Assembly: GCF_029945965.1 (NCBI RefSeq)
Contig: NZ_JAQSDO010000020.1
Span: forward strand, 202,907 to 266,906
Direction: 5' to 3'
From: Thermomonas sp.
Lineage (GTDB): Bacteria > Pseudomonadota > Gammaproteobacteria > Xanthomonadales > Xanthomonadaceae
Length of the DNA: 64,000 nucleotides
Part shown: positions 1 to 9,748 of the stretch, piece after piece
Numbering within the stretch: position 1 is the stretch's first letter
Layout of the letters: each line of letters starts with the position of its first letter
Position numbers and translations under genes: made by a program
The notes under the pieces: model-generated
Seen by the model: the letters and a program-made list of their open reading frames with translations, nothing else
Told to the model about the DNA's origin: nothing
Databases searched by the model: none

Positions 1-342
1 GTCTTCACGCTCGCCGGCGACGCCTTCGGTTCCGGTCAGGTGCAGCTCACGTCGGGCGCTGCGGCGCGTGTGCGGGCCTTGGGCGTGTACCTGAGGGCGA
101 TCAAGGCCGGCAGCGTGCAGGTGATCGGGCATACCGACAGCCAGGGTGAGTCTGATGCCAACCAGTCCCTCTCGCAGCGACGCGCCGACGCCGTGAAAGC
201 GGGCTTGGTCGATGCGGGTCTGGCCGATGGCCGGATCAGTGCACAGGGCCAGGGCGAAGCTGAACCCATCGCCGACAACATGACCACCGCTGGTCGTGCG
301 AAGAATCGCCGGGTCGAGATCATCGTTTCCAATAAACCATGA
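1..342 (+). CDS. OmpA-family protein, C-terminal peptidoglycan-binding domain (5' truncated by window edge)
   Basis: Open frame continues upstream of the first ATG (VFTLAGDAFGSGQVQLTSGA...); OmpA-C signature GHTDSQGESDANQSLSQRRADAVKAGLVDAGL...GRAKNRRVEI. Confidence 0.9.
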   Translation, partial: VFTLAGDAFGSGQVQLTSGAAARVRALGVYLRAIKAGSVQVIGHTDSQGESDANQSLSQRRADAVKAGLVDAGLADGRISAQGQGEAEPIADNMTTAGRAKNRRVEIIVSNKP

Positions 343-729
343 AAAAACAATTGGTTGGGCTGCAAAGCACGCACGATTGGGTGCCTGCTGATCGTTCGTC
401 GCGATGGCTTGCGGCAGTTTGGGGACAGGAGTAGGGTCGAATACCCAGATGGTTCGAATTCCATGGAACCCCATCTGGCCGGAGACCGGTCGATGCTTGA
501 TCCGTTGGACAACCCGGAGATCGCCGCCGCAAGCAAGGTTGGTGGCGGCCGGTTCGGGCAAGACGGCCGCATCCTGCTCTTGCCCACGTCATCCAAACTC
601 ACATCAACATCAAAATCCAGTCCGCCCCGCGCTGCACACAGCCGGGTGTATGTGTTTTTGTGCCGGGCACTCCTGCGCCCGGCATTTACAGGGCACATCT
701 TCACGGCAGGCCCCACCTGCCACCAACCG

Positions 730-756
730 CGCCGCCCGGCTGCAGGCCGGGCGGCG
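730..756. repeat. Strong GC hairpin upstream of the YdcH-like gene
   Basis: CGCCGCCCGGC-tgcag-GCCGGGCGGCG, 11-bp perfect arms, no U-tract. Confidence 0.6.
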
Positions 757-784
757 CATCGTAGCGACCTGAAAGGAGGTTTCC

Positions 785-997
785 ATGTTCGAAGCACAAC
801 CGCAGGCGGAACTTGAAGCAAAGATGAAATCCAACACCGAATTCCGGCAGCTGTATTACCGGCATCAGGAACTCGACAAGCAGGTGATGGATGCTGAACT
901 CGGCGTATTGCCGCTGGATGACATGACGCTCGGCCAGATGAAGCGCGAGAAGCTCGCCGCCAAGGATCGCCTGATCCGGATGTACGACAGCCATTGA
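785..997 (+). CDS. YdcH/DUF465-family small protein
   Basis: 70 aa; HQELDKQVMDAE...LKREKLAAKDRL pattern; AAAGGAGG RBS upstream. Confidence 0.8.
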   Translation: MFEAQPQAELEAKMKSNTEFRQLYYRHQELDKQVMDAELGVLPLDDMTLGQMKREKLAAKDRLIRMYDSH

Positions 998-1111
998 GCA
1001 GCACCGCGGGCGGCGGCGGCCTCTTCGTCGGTCGCCACCGCCCGTTTCACTGCGGGGCGAACCGCGCCCCACTGCTAGAATTACCAGCTTGCCGCAACGC
1101 GTGTCCTGAGC

Positions 1112-2488
1112 ATGGCGACCCACGATTCCGTTCTTGAACTGGTCGGTGACACACCGATCATCCGTGCCCATCGCCTGGATACCGGCCCGTGCACGCTGTA
1201 CCTGAAGCTTGAAAGCCAGAATCCCGGCGGTTCGATCAAGGACCGGATCGGGATGTCGATGATCGAGGCCGCCGAGCAGCGCGGCGACATCAAGCCGGGT
1301 GACACCCTGGTCGAAGGCACCGCCGGCAATACCGGGATTGGCCTGGCGCTGGTTGCACAGCAGAAGGGTTACCGGCTGATTCTGGTCGTGCCCGACAAGA
1401 TGAGCCGCGAGAAGATCTTCAACCTCAAGGCGATGGGCGCGCAGGTGCTGCTGACCCGTTCGGACGTGGCCAAGGGCCACCCCGACTACTATCAGGACAT
1501 GGCCGAACGCATTGCCCGCGAAACCCCGGGCGCGTACTTCATCAATCAGTTCGGCAATCCCGACAACCCGGCAGCGCATGAATTCGGTACCGGCCCGGAA
1601 ATCCTGCAGCAGATGGCCGATGCCGGCGGCGTGGATGCCATCGTGTTTGGCTGCGGCAGCTCGGGAACGATGACCGGCCTGTCGCGCTGCTTCGCCACGC
1701 AGTCGCCGCACACCGAGTTGATCCTGGCTGATCCAGTCGGCTCGATCCTGGAGGACTACATCAATCGCGGCGCGATTGTCGAGAAATCCGCCAGCTGGAT
1801 GGTCGAGGGCATTGGCGAGGACTTCCTGCCTTCGATCGCCGACTTCACCAGGGTCAAGAAGGCCTATGCGATCAGCGACAAGGAAAGCTTCCTGACCGCA
1901 CGCGAATTGCTGGCAAAGGAGGGCATTTTGGGTGGCTCTTCATCCGGGACCTTGCTGGCCGCGGCGCTGAAATACTGCCGCGAGCAGACCACGCCGAAAA
2001 ATGTCCTGGTCTTTGTCTGCGATACCGGTAACAAGTATCTGTCGAAAATGTACAACGACTTCTGGATGCTGGACAACGGCTTCCTCGAGCGCGAACAAAC
2101 GGGCGACCTGCGCGATCTCATATTGCGTCCCTTCGCCGCGCGCGACACGGTGGTGGTCGGGCAAAATGATCTTCTGATCACTGCGTGGCAGCGGATGAAA
2201 CTCTACGATGTCAGCCAGCTGCCGGTAATGGATGGCGAGCGCATCGTCGGCATCGTCGATGAATCCGATGTGCTGCTGCATGTGTACGGCGACGAATCGC
2301 GTTTCCGCGAACCGGTGTCCACTGCAATGGTCAGCAAGCTCGACAAGGTCGCCGTGCACGCACCGATCGAATCGCTGCTGCCGGTGTTCGACCGCGGGCA
2401 TGTCGCCATCGTGATGGATGGCGAGCATTTCCTTGGCCTGATCACCCGCATCGACCTGCTCAATTTCCTGCGCCGGCGCGTGCAGTAA
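1112..2488 (+). CDS. cbs: Cystathionine beta-synthase (PLP domain plus C-terminal CBS domain pair)
   Basis: CysK-like LKLESQNPGGSIKDRIG and EGTAGNTGIGLA; C-terminal CBS repeats. Confidence 0.92.
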   Translation: MATHDSVLELVGDTPIIRAHRLDTGPCTLYLKLESQNPGGSIKDRIGMSMIEAAEQRGDIKPGDTLVEGTAGNTGIGLALVAQQKGYRLILVVPDKMSREKIFNLKAMGAQVLLTRSDVAKGHPDYYQDMAERIARETPGAYFINQFGNPDNPAAHEFGTGPEILQQMADAGGVDAIVFGCGSSGTMTGLSRCFATQSPHTELILADPVGSILEDYINRGAIVEKSASWMVEGIGEDFLPSIADFTRVKKAYAISDKESFLTARELLAKEGILGGSSSGTLLAAALKYCREQTTPKNVLVFVCDTGNKYLSKMYNDFWMLDNGFLEREQTGDLRDLILRPFAARDTVVVGQNDLLITAWQRMKLYDVSQLPVMDGERIVGIVDESDVLLHVYGDESRFREPVSTAMVSKLDKVAVHAPIESLLPVFDRGHVAIVMDGEHFLGLITRIDLLNFLRRRVQ

Positions 2489-2529
2489 GCGCGCATCGAC
2501 ACCTGTGCAAAAAATCAAGAGGACAAACA

Positions 2530-3693
2530 ATGAGCGACGACAAGCAACTGGCGCTGGCCACCCGCGCCATCCACGGTGGGCAATCACCGGACCCGAGCAC
2601 CGGCGCGGTGATGACGCCGATCTACGCGACCAGCACCTACGCACAATCCAGTCCAGGCGTGCACCAGGGCTTCGAGTATTCGCGCACGCACAACCCGACC
2701 AGGTTCGCGTATGAGCGATGCATCGCGTCGCTGGAAGGCGGCAGCCGCGGGTTCGCGTTCGCCTCGGGATTGGCGGCGACTTCGACCCTGCTGGAACTGC
2801 TCGACAGCGGCGACCACGTGATCGCGATGGACGACATCTACGGCGGCAGTTATCGGTTATTCGAGGGCGTGCGCCGGCGCAGTGCGGGGCTGGATTTCAG
2901 TTTCGTCGACCTGACCGATGCCGCTGCATTCGAAGCCGCGATCACGCCGAAAACAAAGCTGGTCTGGATCGAAACCCCGACCAATCCGCTACTGAAGATC
3001 GTCGACATCGCCGCGATCGCGGCAATCGCAAAAAAGCACGGCCTGCTGGTTGCAGTCGACAACACCTTCGCCTCGCCGATCCTGCAACGCCCGCTGGAAC
3101 ACGGCGCCGACATCGTCATGCATTCGGCGACGAAATACCTCAACGGTCATTCGGACATGGTCGGCGGCATGCTGGTGGTCGGCGACAATGCCGAGCTCGG
3201 CGAGCAGCTGGCGTTCCTGCAGAACTCGGTGGGCGCGGTGCAGGGCCCATTCGACAGCTTCCTTGCACTACGCGGCCTGAAGACCTTGCACTTGCGCATG
3301 CGCGCGCATTGCGACAACGCGCTGGCGCTGGCGCAATGGTTGCAGATGCATCCGGCGGTCAGCGAAGTGATTCATCCGGGTCTGCCCTCGCATCCGCACC
3401 ACGCGCTCGCTGCGCGCCAGATGGACGGCTTCGGCGGCATGCTCTCGATCCGGCTCAAGGGAGGCTTCGAAGCAGCCAAGCGCTTCTGCGAGCGGCTCGA
3501 ATTGTTCACCCTGGCCGAATCGCTCGGTGGGGTGGAGTCGCTGGTCAATCACCCGGCGGTGATGACCCATGCCTCGATTCCACCCGAGCGCCGGGCCGCG
3601 CTGGGGATTGGCGATGAGTTGGTGCGGCTCAGTGTCGGCATCGAGGATGTCGCCGACCTGCGCGCGGACCTGGATCGGGCGCTGGTAAAGTAA
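2530..3693 (+). CDS. Cystathionine gamma-synthase / gamma-lyase family PLP enzyme
   Basis: ATRAIHGGQSPDPSTGAVMTPIYATSTYAQSSPG; HSATKYLNGHSDMVGG; SLGGVESLVNHPAVMTHAS. Confidence 0.93.
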   Translation: MSDDKQLALATRAIHGGQSPDPSTGAVMTPIYATSTYAQSSPGVHQGFEYSRTHNPTRFAYERCIASLEGGSRGFAFASGLAATSTLLELLDSGDHVIAMDDIYGGSYRLFEGVRRRSAGLDFSFVDLTDAAAFEAAITPKTKLVWIETPTNPLLKIVDIAAIAAIAKKHGLLVAVDNTFASPILQRPLEHGADIVMHSATKYLNGHSDMVGGMLVVGDNAELGEQLAFLQNSVGAVQGPFDSFLALRGLKTLHLRMRAHCDNALALAQWLQMHPAVSEVIHPGLPSHPHHALAARQMDGFGGMLSIRLKGGFEAAKRFCERLELFTLAESLGGVESLVNHPAVMTHASIPPERRAALGIGDELVRLSVGIEDVADLRADLDRALVK

Positions 3694-3754
3694 TCACGGC
3701 CAGGTAAACTTTACGGGCGATCCACCAGTTGCGTCGTGTGTCGGGATCCGCCGC

Positions 3755-4261
3755 TTACTTGACCACGAAGTCAGCGATCCCGACCGGGACCATATCCTCG
3801 TCGATCTGCACGTTGTATTTGCCCGGGATCATCCCGTCGCCATGCGCAAACGAGAAAGCGACCGGTTGGGTGCCGCCAGACTTCAGTACCCGGGTCTCCT
3901 CCTTGTGGGTCGTGCCATCCTGGTATGTCCAGTACACCGCAACGCTTGCTCCCGGCTTGCCCCGGACGGACGCGCTGGCATACACCGTGTCGCTGGTGGT
4001 GAATTGTGCCTGGGTGGATTTGACTGCCTGATCGTTGGCCAGGGAGGTGCCAACGGTGACCGCCTTGTCGCTGACTTCCGCCGCAACGAGGCTGCCGGGC
4101 CCGGGTTCTGCGGGAAGCTTGACGGTCTCCGGCGCCTTCTGCCCCTCGGCCATCGTGCTGGCGGGAGCCTTGACGTCGACGGGTTCTTCAGCGCCTTCGT
4201 TGCAGGCGGACAACACCAGGGCCATGGCGGCACACAAGGCAAGTACACGGATCGAAGTCAT
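3755..4261 (-). CDS. Hypothetical lipoprotein
   Basis: MTSIRVLALCAAMALVLSACNEG signal/lipobox; internal start of the longer ORF. Confidence 0.7.
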   Translation of the reverse strand: MTSIRVLALCAAMALVLSACNEGAEEPVDVKAPASTMAEGQKAPETVKLPAEPGPGSLVAAEVSDKAVTVGTSLANDQAVKSTQAQFTTSDTVYASASVRGKPGASVAVYWTYQDGTTHKEETRVLKSGGTQPVAFSFAHGDGMIPGKYNVQIDEDMVPVGIADFVVK

Positions 4262-4335
4262 GGAATTCTCGGTTGACGTGGCAGCAGGCCATATGGCGGG
4301 TTCGCCATCGATCCTGCTACAGGGAAGGGAGGCGA

Positions 4336-5130
4336 TTATGCCACTGTCGAGGTGTGCTTGAAGTTGCTGTCGAAGCTGACACCGTGCCGCGAGCGCAGTA
4401 GCGACAGTTCGCGGCGAAAGCGCTGGCGCAAGACCCAACGCACCCATGGGTGCCTGCCCTGGCCTGCATAGCTGCCCTGAAAGACCCGTTCGAATTGCCT
4501 GTCCCCGGTCTGCGGGGCCACGCCGAGAAATGCGTGCACGCGATCCATCGAGTTCGCGGGGTGGGCGAGCAGATCCATGCTCCTGAGTATCAGGACCTGA
4601 TCCTGGGGAAAGTGCCCGTAAAGCGCGTCGAGCTGCCGCGCATAGCGGCCCCGCGCGCAGTAGCTGTGGCGCCGCAATGAGGAGTCGGCGGAAAAGTCGT
4701 CCTGCTTTCCTCGCAGTCGCCAAGGTTCGGCCAGTAGCGCGGCAGCAAGCGAGAGCGACTCCTGCCCACGGTTGCGCTCCATGTAGTAATGCGAAATTGC
4801 GCGCTCGATCGGATCGCGCAGCAGGATGATCCAGCGCATGGCCGGGTTGTAGCGTGCGATTCGTTCGATCAGTGCGGGATGGAAGCAGTAGATCGGCGTG
4901 GCATCGCCGCAAATGCCGGGTCGGGACCCCTGCATGTTCGGGAAATGGCCCTCGTACTCCGCTTCGAAACGCACTGCGGTCCAGTTACTTGCCCGAGGAT
5001 CGTCGAACACGTGCGCTTCCTTCCCGGCGGGCAGGCGAATGTCGGGATGGGACTGGAGATAGCGTGCCAGCGCCGAAGTCCCGCCTTTCTGTACGCCGCC
5101 GATCAGGAACCGAACCGTGGGGCCGTTCAT
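4336..5130 (-). CDS. Sulfotransferase domain protein
   Basis: FLIGGVQKGGTSALARYLQSHPDI PAPS-binding P-loop; IILLRDPIERAISHYYMERN 3'-phosphate motif. Confidence 0.9.
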   Translation of the reverse strand: MNGPTVRFLIGGVQKGGTSALARYLQSHPDIRLPAGKEAHVFDDPRASNWTAVRFEAEYEGHFPNMQGSRPGICGDATPIYCFHPALIERIARYNPAMRWIILLRDPIERAISHYYMERNRGQESLSLAAALLAEPWRLRGKQDDFSADSSLRRHSYCARGRYARQLDALYGHFPQDQVLILRSMDLLAHPANSMDRVHAFLGVAPQTGDRQFERVFQGSYAGQGRHPWVRWVLRQRFRRELSLLRSRHGVSFDSNFKHTSTVA

Positions 5131-5990
5131 GGCATCCCGCGTGCGGCAAGCATTCGCTTGGCGAGCGGCTCGAAGGTTTCAGGGGGATACCAGCGTTGCC
5201 AGCTACCGGCCTGTTTGCCCAGCGCTTCGACAAGTTGCGGAATCAGCGCCTGTGGATACAGCACATTGGCATTACGTTCCGACAGGCCGGTGATTGCGGT
5301 GCCGTGGACACCGGCCAACGCGCACAGCTGTTCGCCCTGCGAACCAATCATGTCTTCGTAGCGCAGGACCTCGCCGATCGGCAGCAGTCGATTGAACCGC
5401 GAGAAGAACCATTCCAGCACCAGCAGCTGCCGCCGCAGTGGATCCGTTTCCTGGTCCAACCGCGCGGCGAGTTCCGGGTCGAAGTGTTCCCCGGCGGGAA
5501 TGCGTCCGGAGCGCACTGGCAGGTCCACTGAGTTCCACGATGCCAGCACCGACAGCGGGTGGCGCACGATCGCCAGCATGCGGCATGTCGTCGACAGCTC
5601 CGGCAGCAGCGCGGCGAATGCTGCGTTGTGCTTGATTACCAGGGTGAAGCCGGGTGCCGGACGCGGCTCGATGCGGACCCGCCCATGCGCTGCGATCATT
5701 GCGCGTGTGCCGTCAGTGCCTACCTCGCTGGCGAAGGGATTGTCCGGCACTGCGCCGCCCACATGCTTGCTGGGTGCGCTGCCATCGAGCAGCAACTGTT
5801 CGCGACAGGCGACGAAGAAACGCTGCACCTCGAGCACGGCCGCACTGCGATCGCGCGGCAATGTCGCCACATCCATTGGCTCGAACAACGCGACTGTGTC
5901 CTGGCATTGCTGCAGTAGCTGGCAGGCGAGCGTCGTCCCACCCCGAGGAACGCCGGTCAGCATGAGGTTCGGCGAGGTCAGTTCGCCCAC
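5127..5990 (-). CDS. Sulfotransferase family protein
   Basis: LMLTGVPRGGTTLACQLLQQ P-loop; MLAIVRHPLSVLASWNSVDLPV; ATGA overlap with the neighbouring sulfotransferase. Confidence 0.83.
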   Translation of the reverse strand: MGELTSPNLMLTGVPRGGTTLACQLLQQCQDTVALFEPMDVATLPRDRSAAVLEVQRFFVACREQLLLDGSAPSKHVGGAVPDNPFASEVGTDGTRAMIAAHGRVRIEPRPAPGFTLVIKHNAAFAALLPELSTTCRMLAIVRHPLSVLASWNSVDLPVRSGRIPAGEHFDPELAARLDQETDPLRRQLLVLEWFFSRFNRLLPIGEVLRYEDMIGSQGEQLCALAGVHGTAITGLSERNANVLYPQALIPQLVEALGKQAGSWQRWYPPETFEPLAKRMLAARGMP

Positions 5991-6898
5991 AGCCTGTCCA
6001 CTTCGTCGAGGAGCGCGTGGAACCGGACTCGTTCGGCATCCAGACCGAACGCGGCGGCAGTCGCCTGGCCCGCAGCGATCAGCTTCTCCGCGTACCGTGC
6101 ATCATCGAGCTGGGAGATTGCATCGACCAGCGCATCCAATTGAACCGCCGGTGCCAGCGCGTTGACCCCAGGCCGCACATACTCTCGGTTGCCAATGCAG
6201 TCGGGCACCACCGTGGCGCATCCCAGCGCCATGGATTCCAGTCCCGGCAGGAAGAATCCCTCGGTGGGCGACGGCAACAGCACCGCGACCCGGTGTTGCG
6301 CCATCAACGCCAGGTAGCGCTCGCGTGGCATCCACTGATCGATGAGCGTGGCGTCGCGGCCCTGCTCCTGCAGTCGCGCGAGCAGCATCCGACCCAGTTC
6401 GGGTTGCTTGGTTGCGCCGATGAATATCCCTTGGCGCGCAGGCGTGGCCTGCGGCAGGCCGTCCAGGTCGATGGCAGCGGGAATGACCCGTACCGGGCCA
6501 TTGACCAGGCCGGTGCCGCAGATGGCGTCAGCCACTGCCTGGCTGACGCAGATGCGGATGGCGCGCCGCGACAAATGCCGATGAAGGGAATCTGCCGGGT
6601 CGGCGTGCCGTACGTGCTGGATGAGGTTGATCACCGGCTTGGTGGCCTTATCCATCGGGTACGCATTCCAATCCAGCCCGGCCAGGAACAGCACCGACGC
6701 CGACTGCGGGTTCCAATGCAGATCTACCGGCACCGGATGCACCCGCCAGGGGTTGTGTTGATCCAGGCTGCCTGCGGTGAGGTATACCGCAGCTGACCAT
6801 CCCGGGTGCTCGGCTGTGTGGTTGAAGTAGTCCCAGACTTTGCCGTGCCCGCCGGTGTACCCGTGAAAATCGCGGTGAAACAACAGCCGCCGCGTCAT
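5978..6898 (-). CDS. Glycosyltransferase (GT4-like)
   Basis: C-terminal PSPTEGFFLPGLESMALGCATVVPDCIGNREYV donor-site motif. Confidence 0.85.
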   Translation of the reverse strand: MTRRLLFHRDFHGYTGGHGKVWDYFNHTAEHPGWSAAVYLTAGSLDQHNPWRVHPVPVDLHWNPQSASVLFLAGLDWNAYPMDKATKPVINLIQHVRHADPADSLHRHLSRRAIRICVSQAVADAICGTGLVNGPVRVIPAAIDLDGLPQATPARQGIFIGATKQPELGRMLLARLQEQGRDATLIDQWMPRERYLALMAQHRVAVLLPSPTEGFFLPGLESMALGCATVVPDCIGNREYVRPGVNALAPAVQLDALVDAISQLDDARYAEKLIAAGQATAAAFGLDAERVRFHALLDEVDRLWAN

Positions 6899-8232
6899 GA
6901 CTGGATTTGAATCGCCATTGGCACCGGGAACAGGCCGGTGAAGTGCTCGCGGCTGTCGTCGACGATTTCGAACGAGAGCGCGCCTTCCTGGCGCGACAAG
7001 ACGGTCGTCTGCTCAAGGCTGGGTGCATCGACAACGCGCATGCGGATCCGGTAAATGCCCTGCTGGAAGCACGCATCGAAGGTTATCGTCAGCGCCACAT
7101 CAGCCACGTCCGCTACCGGCGGCAGGGCAATCCGTCGGCCGGTCAACTGCAGTCCGCGGCCGTCCAGGACGTCAAAAATGATCCCCGGGTGGCGGATCGA
7201 GGGGTTGAGCCGGATCAGCAATGCGACCGTCACACGCTCGCCGTGCGCCAGGGTGGCGTGCTGGGTATCGTTGAGGCTCGACCGGGACACGTAACCGTCG
7301 GCCACACCGTAGCCATCCGCCAGGCGCTTGAGCTTTGCGGCTTGCGGGTCAAGTTTGGCTTCCAGCGCGCGACGATGGGTACGCAGCAGGTACTCGGTGA
7401 TGACCTCGTCGGGCAGGCCTTCCTCGATGATCCGCCCACCCTCCAGCAGCATCGCGCGATGGCAGAACGCCTTGACTGCATTGAGATCGTGACCTACGAA
7501 CAGCAGGGTGGTTCCGCTGGACAGGATCTGGTCGATGCGTGCCATCGCCTTGGCCTGGAACGCGGCATCGCCGACTGCCAGGGCTTCGTCGACGATCAGG
7601 ATGTCGGGTTCGGTGTGGACCTGCACTGCGAATGCCAGTCGCAACGCCATGCCCGAACTGTAGGTCTTGACCGGTTCGTCGACATACGCGCCGATGTCGG
7701 CAAAGGTGATGATGTCGTCCAGCACCGCCTCCACGCGGGCACGCGACAAGCCCAGGATTGCTGCATTGATGAAGATGTTCTCGCGGCCGCTGAGCTCCGG
7801 GTTGAAACCCGAACCGAGTTCCAGCAACGCCGCGACGCGTCCGTTGACCTCCACCGTGCCTGACGAAGGTGGCAGCACGCCGGCGATGATCTGCAGCAGC
7901 GTGCTCTTGCCGCTGCCGTTGAGCCCGATGATGCCCAAGGCCTCGCCACGCACCAGGGTCAGGTTGATGTCGGTCAGTGCCAGGTGTGTATGCATGCGCC
8001 GGTGCGCCGCGTCGAGCAGGCGCTGCGACAGACGCGCGCTCAAAGGGCGAAGGCGGTTGCCGGCGCGCACCAGTAGCGGAACCAGCAGGCGTGCGCCGGG
8101 GTTCGCCCACATGCGGTAGGTCTTGCTGACGCCATGCACGCGTATGGCGGGTAGGGGATGGCCTTGATCCACGTAGAGACTCAATGAGGCAGGCGCGGAT
8201 GATCGCCGATCAGACGTGCTTTGTCGCGGCAT
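6895..8232 (-). CDS. Polysaccharide ABC exporter ATPase (Wzt-like) with C-terminal carbohydrate-binding-like extension
   Basis: Walker A GLNGSGKST, signature ELSGRENIFINAAILG, Walker B ILIVDEALAVGDAAFQAK, then ~190-aa beta-rich C-terminal domain. Confidence 0.9.
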   Translation of the reverse strand: MPRQSTSDRRSSAPASLSLYVDQGHPLPAIRVHGVSKTYRMWANPGARLLVPLLVRAGNRLRPLSARLSQRLLDAAHRRMHTHLALTDINLTLVRGEALGIIGLNGSGKSTLLQIIAGVLPPSSGTVEVNGRVAALLELGSGFNPELSGRENIFINAAILGLSRARVEAVLDDIITFADIGAYVDEPVKTYSSGMALRLAFAVQVHTEPDILIVDEALAVGDAAFQAKAMARIDQILSSGTTLLFVGHDLNAVKAFCHRAMLLEGGRIIEEGLPDEVITEYLLRTHRRALEAKLDPQAAKLKRLADGYGVADGYVSRSSLNDTQHATLAHGERVTVALLIRLNPSIRHPGIIFDVLDGRGLQLTGRRIALPPVADVADVALTITFDACFQQGIYRIRMRVVDAPSLEQTTVLSRQEGALSFEIVDDSREHFTGLFPVPMAIQIQS

Positions 8233-8242
8233 CAGGCTGGGC

Positions 8243-8270
8243 AAAAAAAACGGGCGGCCTAAGCCGCCCG
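8243..8270 (-). terminator. Rho-independent terminator of the 8294-9748 gene
   Basis: Minus strand CGGGCGGC-TTAG-GCCGCCCG-TTTTTTTT. Confidence 0.85.
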
Positions 8271-8293
8271 TTTGTCACGCGTTAGCTAACGAA

Positions 8294-9748
8294 TCAATCG
8301 AACACTTTATTCCATACCTGCTCGCCTTGGCCATCGGCGTCGGTCAAGTTGGTGACCGTGCCGTCGTTGGCGTTGCGGTTCAGGCCCTGCACGCGCATGT
8401 TGCCAAACTCACCGGTGACAATGGCGCGCCACTTGCCCGTGCCGTCACCCCAGGCGCCGGTAAGGCCCTTGGCAGCATTGCCGGCCTCCAGGTCATTGGA
8501 GTTGATCTGCATGGACTTCTTCGGGCCAAGCACGAACTTGATCGGTGTAGCGCCGGCTACGCCCGCGTCATCGATACCTTCCAGGGTGACCGTGCCCGAA
8601 ACGTTGCTCGGGTTGATCACGCGGACGAACGACTGTGCCGTGGAATTGCCGGCCGGGTTGATGTGATAGACCTGCACGACCGAACCGTTGTAGGCGATCG
8701 GTGCCACGTCGCAGGCGTCGGCTTCAAGCGTGCCGTTGATGCCGTTCTGCACGGTGAACGTCTGCGCCGCCACCTGGGTGGTGCCATTGACCGACACGCA
8801 CAGGGTGGCCGAACCGCCGGCGCCGGTGAAGGCACCACCGGCAGTGTTCAATGCCGAGAACGTCTTGCTGAGGTTTGCCTGCGTCTTGGCCGCGTTGATC
8901 GTGTACGAGCCAATGTTGGTTGCGCAGGTGTTGCTGGTGGCCAGGAACACGTTCGTGAACGACGTGAAATCGCCGCCGACGCGCGAGGTCAGGGTGTCAC
9001 CACCGGGGGCCACGTTCAGGGTGAATCCGGCGGTGGCGGCCACGGAGATGGTGCCCAACGGTGCAGTGCTGTGATTGGCGGAGCCGATTGCGTAGCTCGA
9101 GCCAATATCGGTGAAACCGGTTTTGGCGGTCGGGTAGGCGCCGTTGACGCCGACGTCAATCTTGTCGGGGTTTGGCTGTGCGGCGCAGGTGAAGGCCAGG
9201 CCGTCGTCACGTGTCACCAGCTGAATCGTTTTAGTGTGCAGGCCGGTGCCGGTCACTGGATCGATGATCTCGACTGTAGCCCAGACGTTGGCCGGAGCAG
9301 TCGCGAAATTCAGTGGGGCCAGCATGCCGAGAACGCCATTGTTGATCACGGAACCAGGATTGGTCGGCTGGACGCTGTACTGGACGATCGCCGTGCCAGG
9401 GGTGCCGCCTGCGGCAAGGGTGGAGCTCCAACCGCCAACGGTCGCGCTACCGAGGGTGAACGCGCCCGTGTTGGGAACGTTGTTGAACTTCGGACCCCCC
9501 GTGCCAAAGGCGTCACTGGCCAAGGTGATCTTGACCTGGAAGCCGGTGGTGCGGCCGATGATCGCGTCGCCCAGGTCAATATTGACTGAGACGGCTTCGG
9601 TCATGCTGAAGGTTGCGCCCGACTGGGTGGCAACCGTTTCTGGCGTAAGGTCACCGCCGGTCCAGACCGTGTACGCACCGGCAGAGCCGGCCAGTACCAA
9701 GCCGGCCACGAGGGCAGCGGCGAGGACATTTTTCTTGAAAATCGACAT
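8294..9748 (-). CDS. Large secreted/surface protein, function unknown
   Basis: Sec-type leader MSIFKKNVLAAALVAGLVLAGSAGA; beta-rich, Gly/Thr/Asn-rich body; C-terminal SFVRVINPSNVSGTVTLEGIDDAG...NSNDLEAGNAAKGL...GKWRAIVTG domain. Confidence 0.75.
   Translation of the reverse strand: MSIFKKNVLAAALVAGLVLAGSAGAYTVWTGGDLTPETVATQSGATFSMTEAVSVNIDLGDAIIGRTTGFQVKITLASDAFGTGGPKFNNVPNTGAFTLGSATVGGWSSTLAAGGTPGTAIVQYSVQPTNPGSVINNGVLGMLAPLNFATAPANVWATVEIIDPVTGTGLHTKTIQLVTRDDGLAFTCAAQPNPDKIDVGVNGAYPTAKTGFTDIGSSYAIGSANHSTAPLGTISVAATAGFTLNVAPGGDTLTSRVGGDFTSFTNVFLATSNTCATNIGSYTINAAKTQANLSKTFSALNTAGGAFTGAGGSATLCVSVNGTTQVAAQTFTVQNGINGTLEADACDVAPIAYNGSVVQVYHINPAGNSTAQSFVRVINPSNVSGTVTLEGIDDAGVAGATPIKFVLGPKKSMQINSNDLEAGNAAKGLTGAWGDGTGKWRAIVTGEFGNMRVQGLNRNANDGTVTNLTDADGQGEQVWNKVFD

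Noticed and set aside
441-478. Possible tRNA-like T-arm (GGTTCGAATTCC)
   Set aside because: No acceptor stem, D-arm or anticodon arm can be folded around it; it is part of a simple inverted repeat.
8216-9589. 457-aa plus-strand ORF antisense to the surface protein
   Set aside because: Val/Gly/Arg-rich shadow frame spanning the terminator; the minus frame has a signal peptide, a coherent C-terminal module and a terminator.
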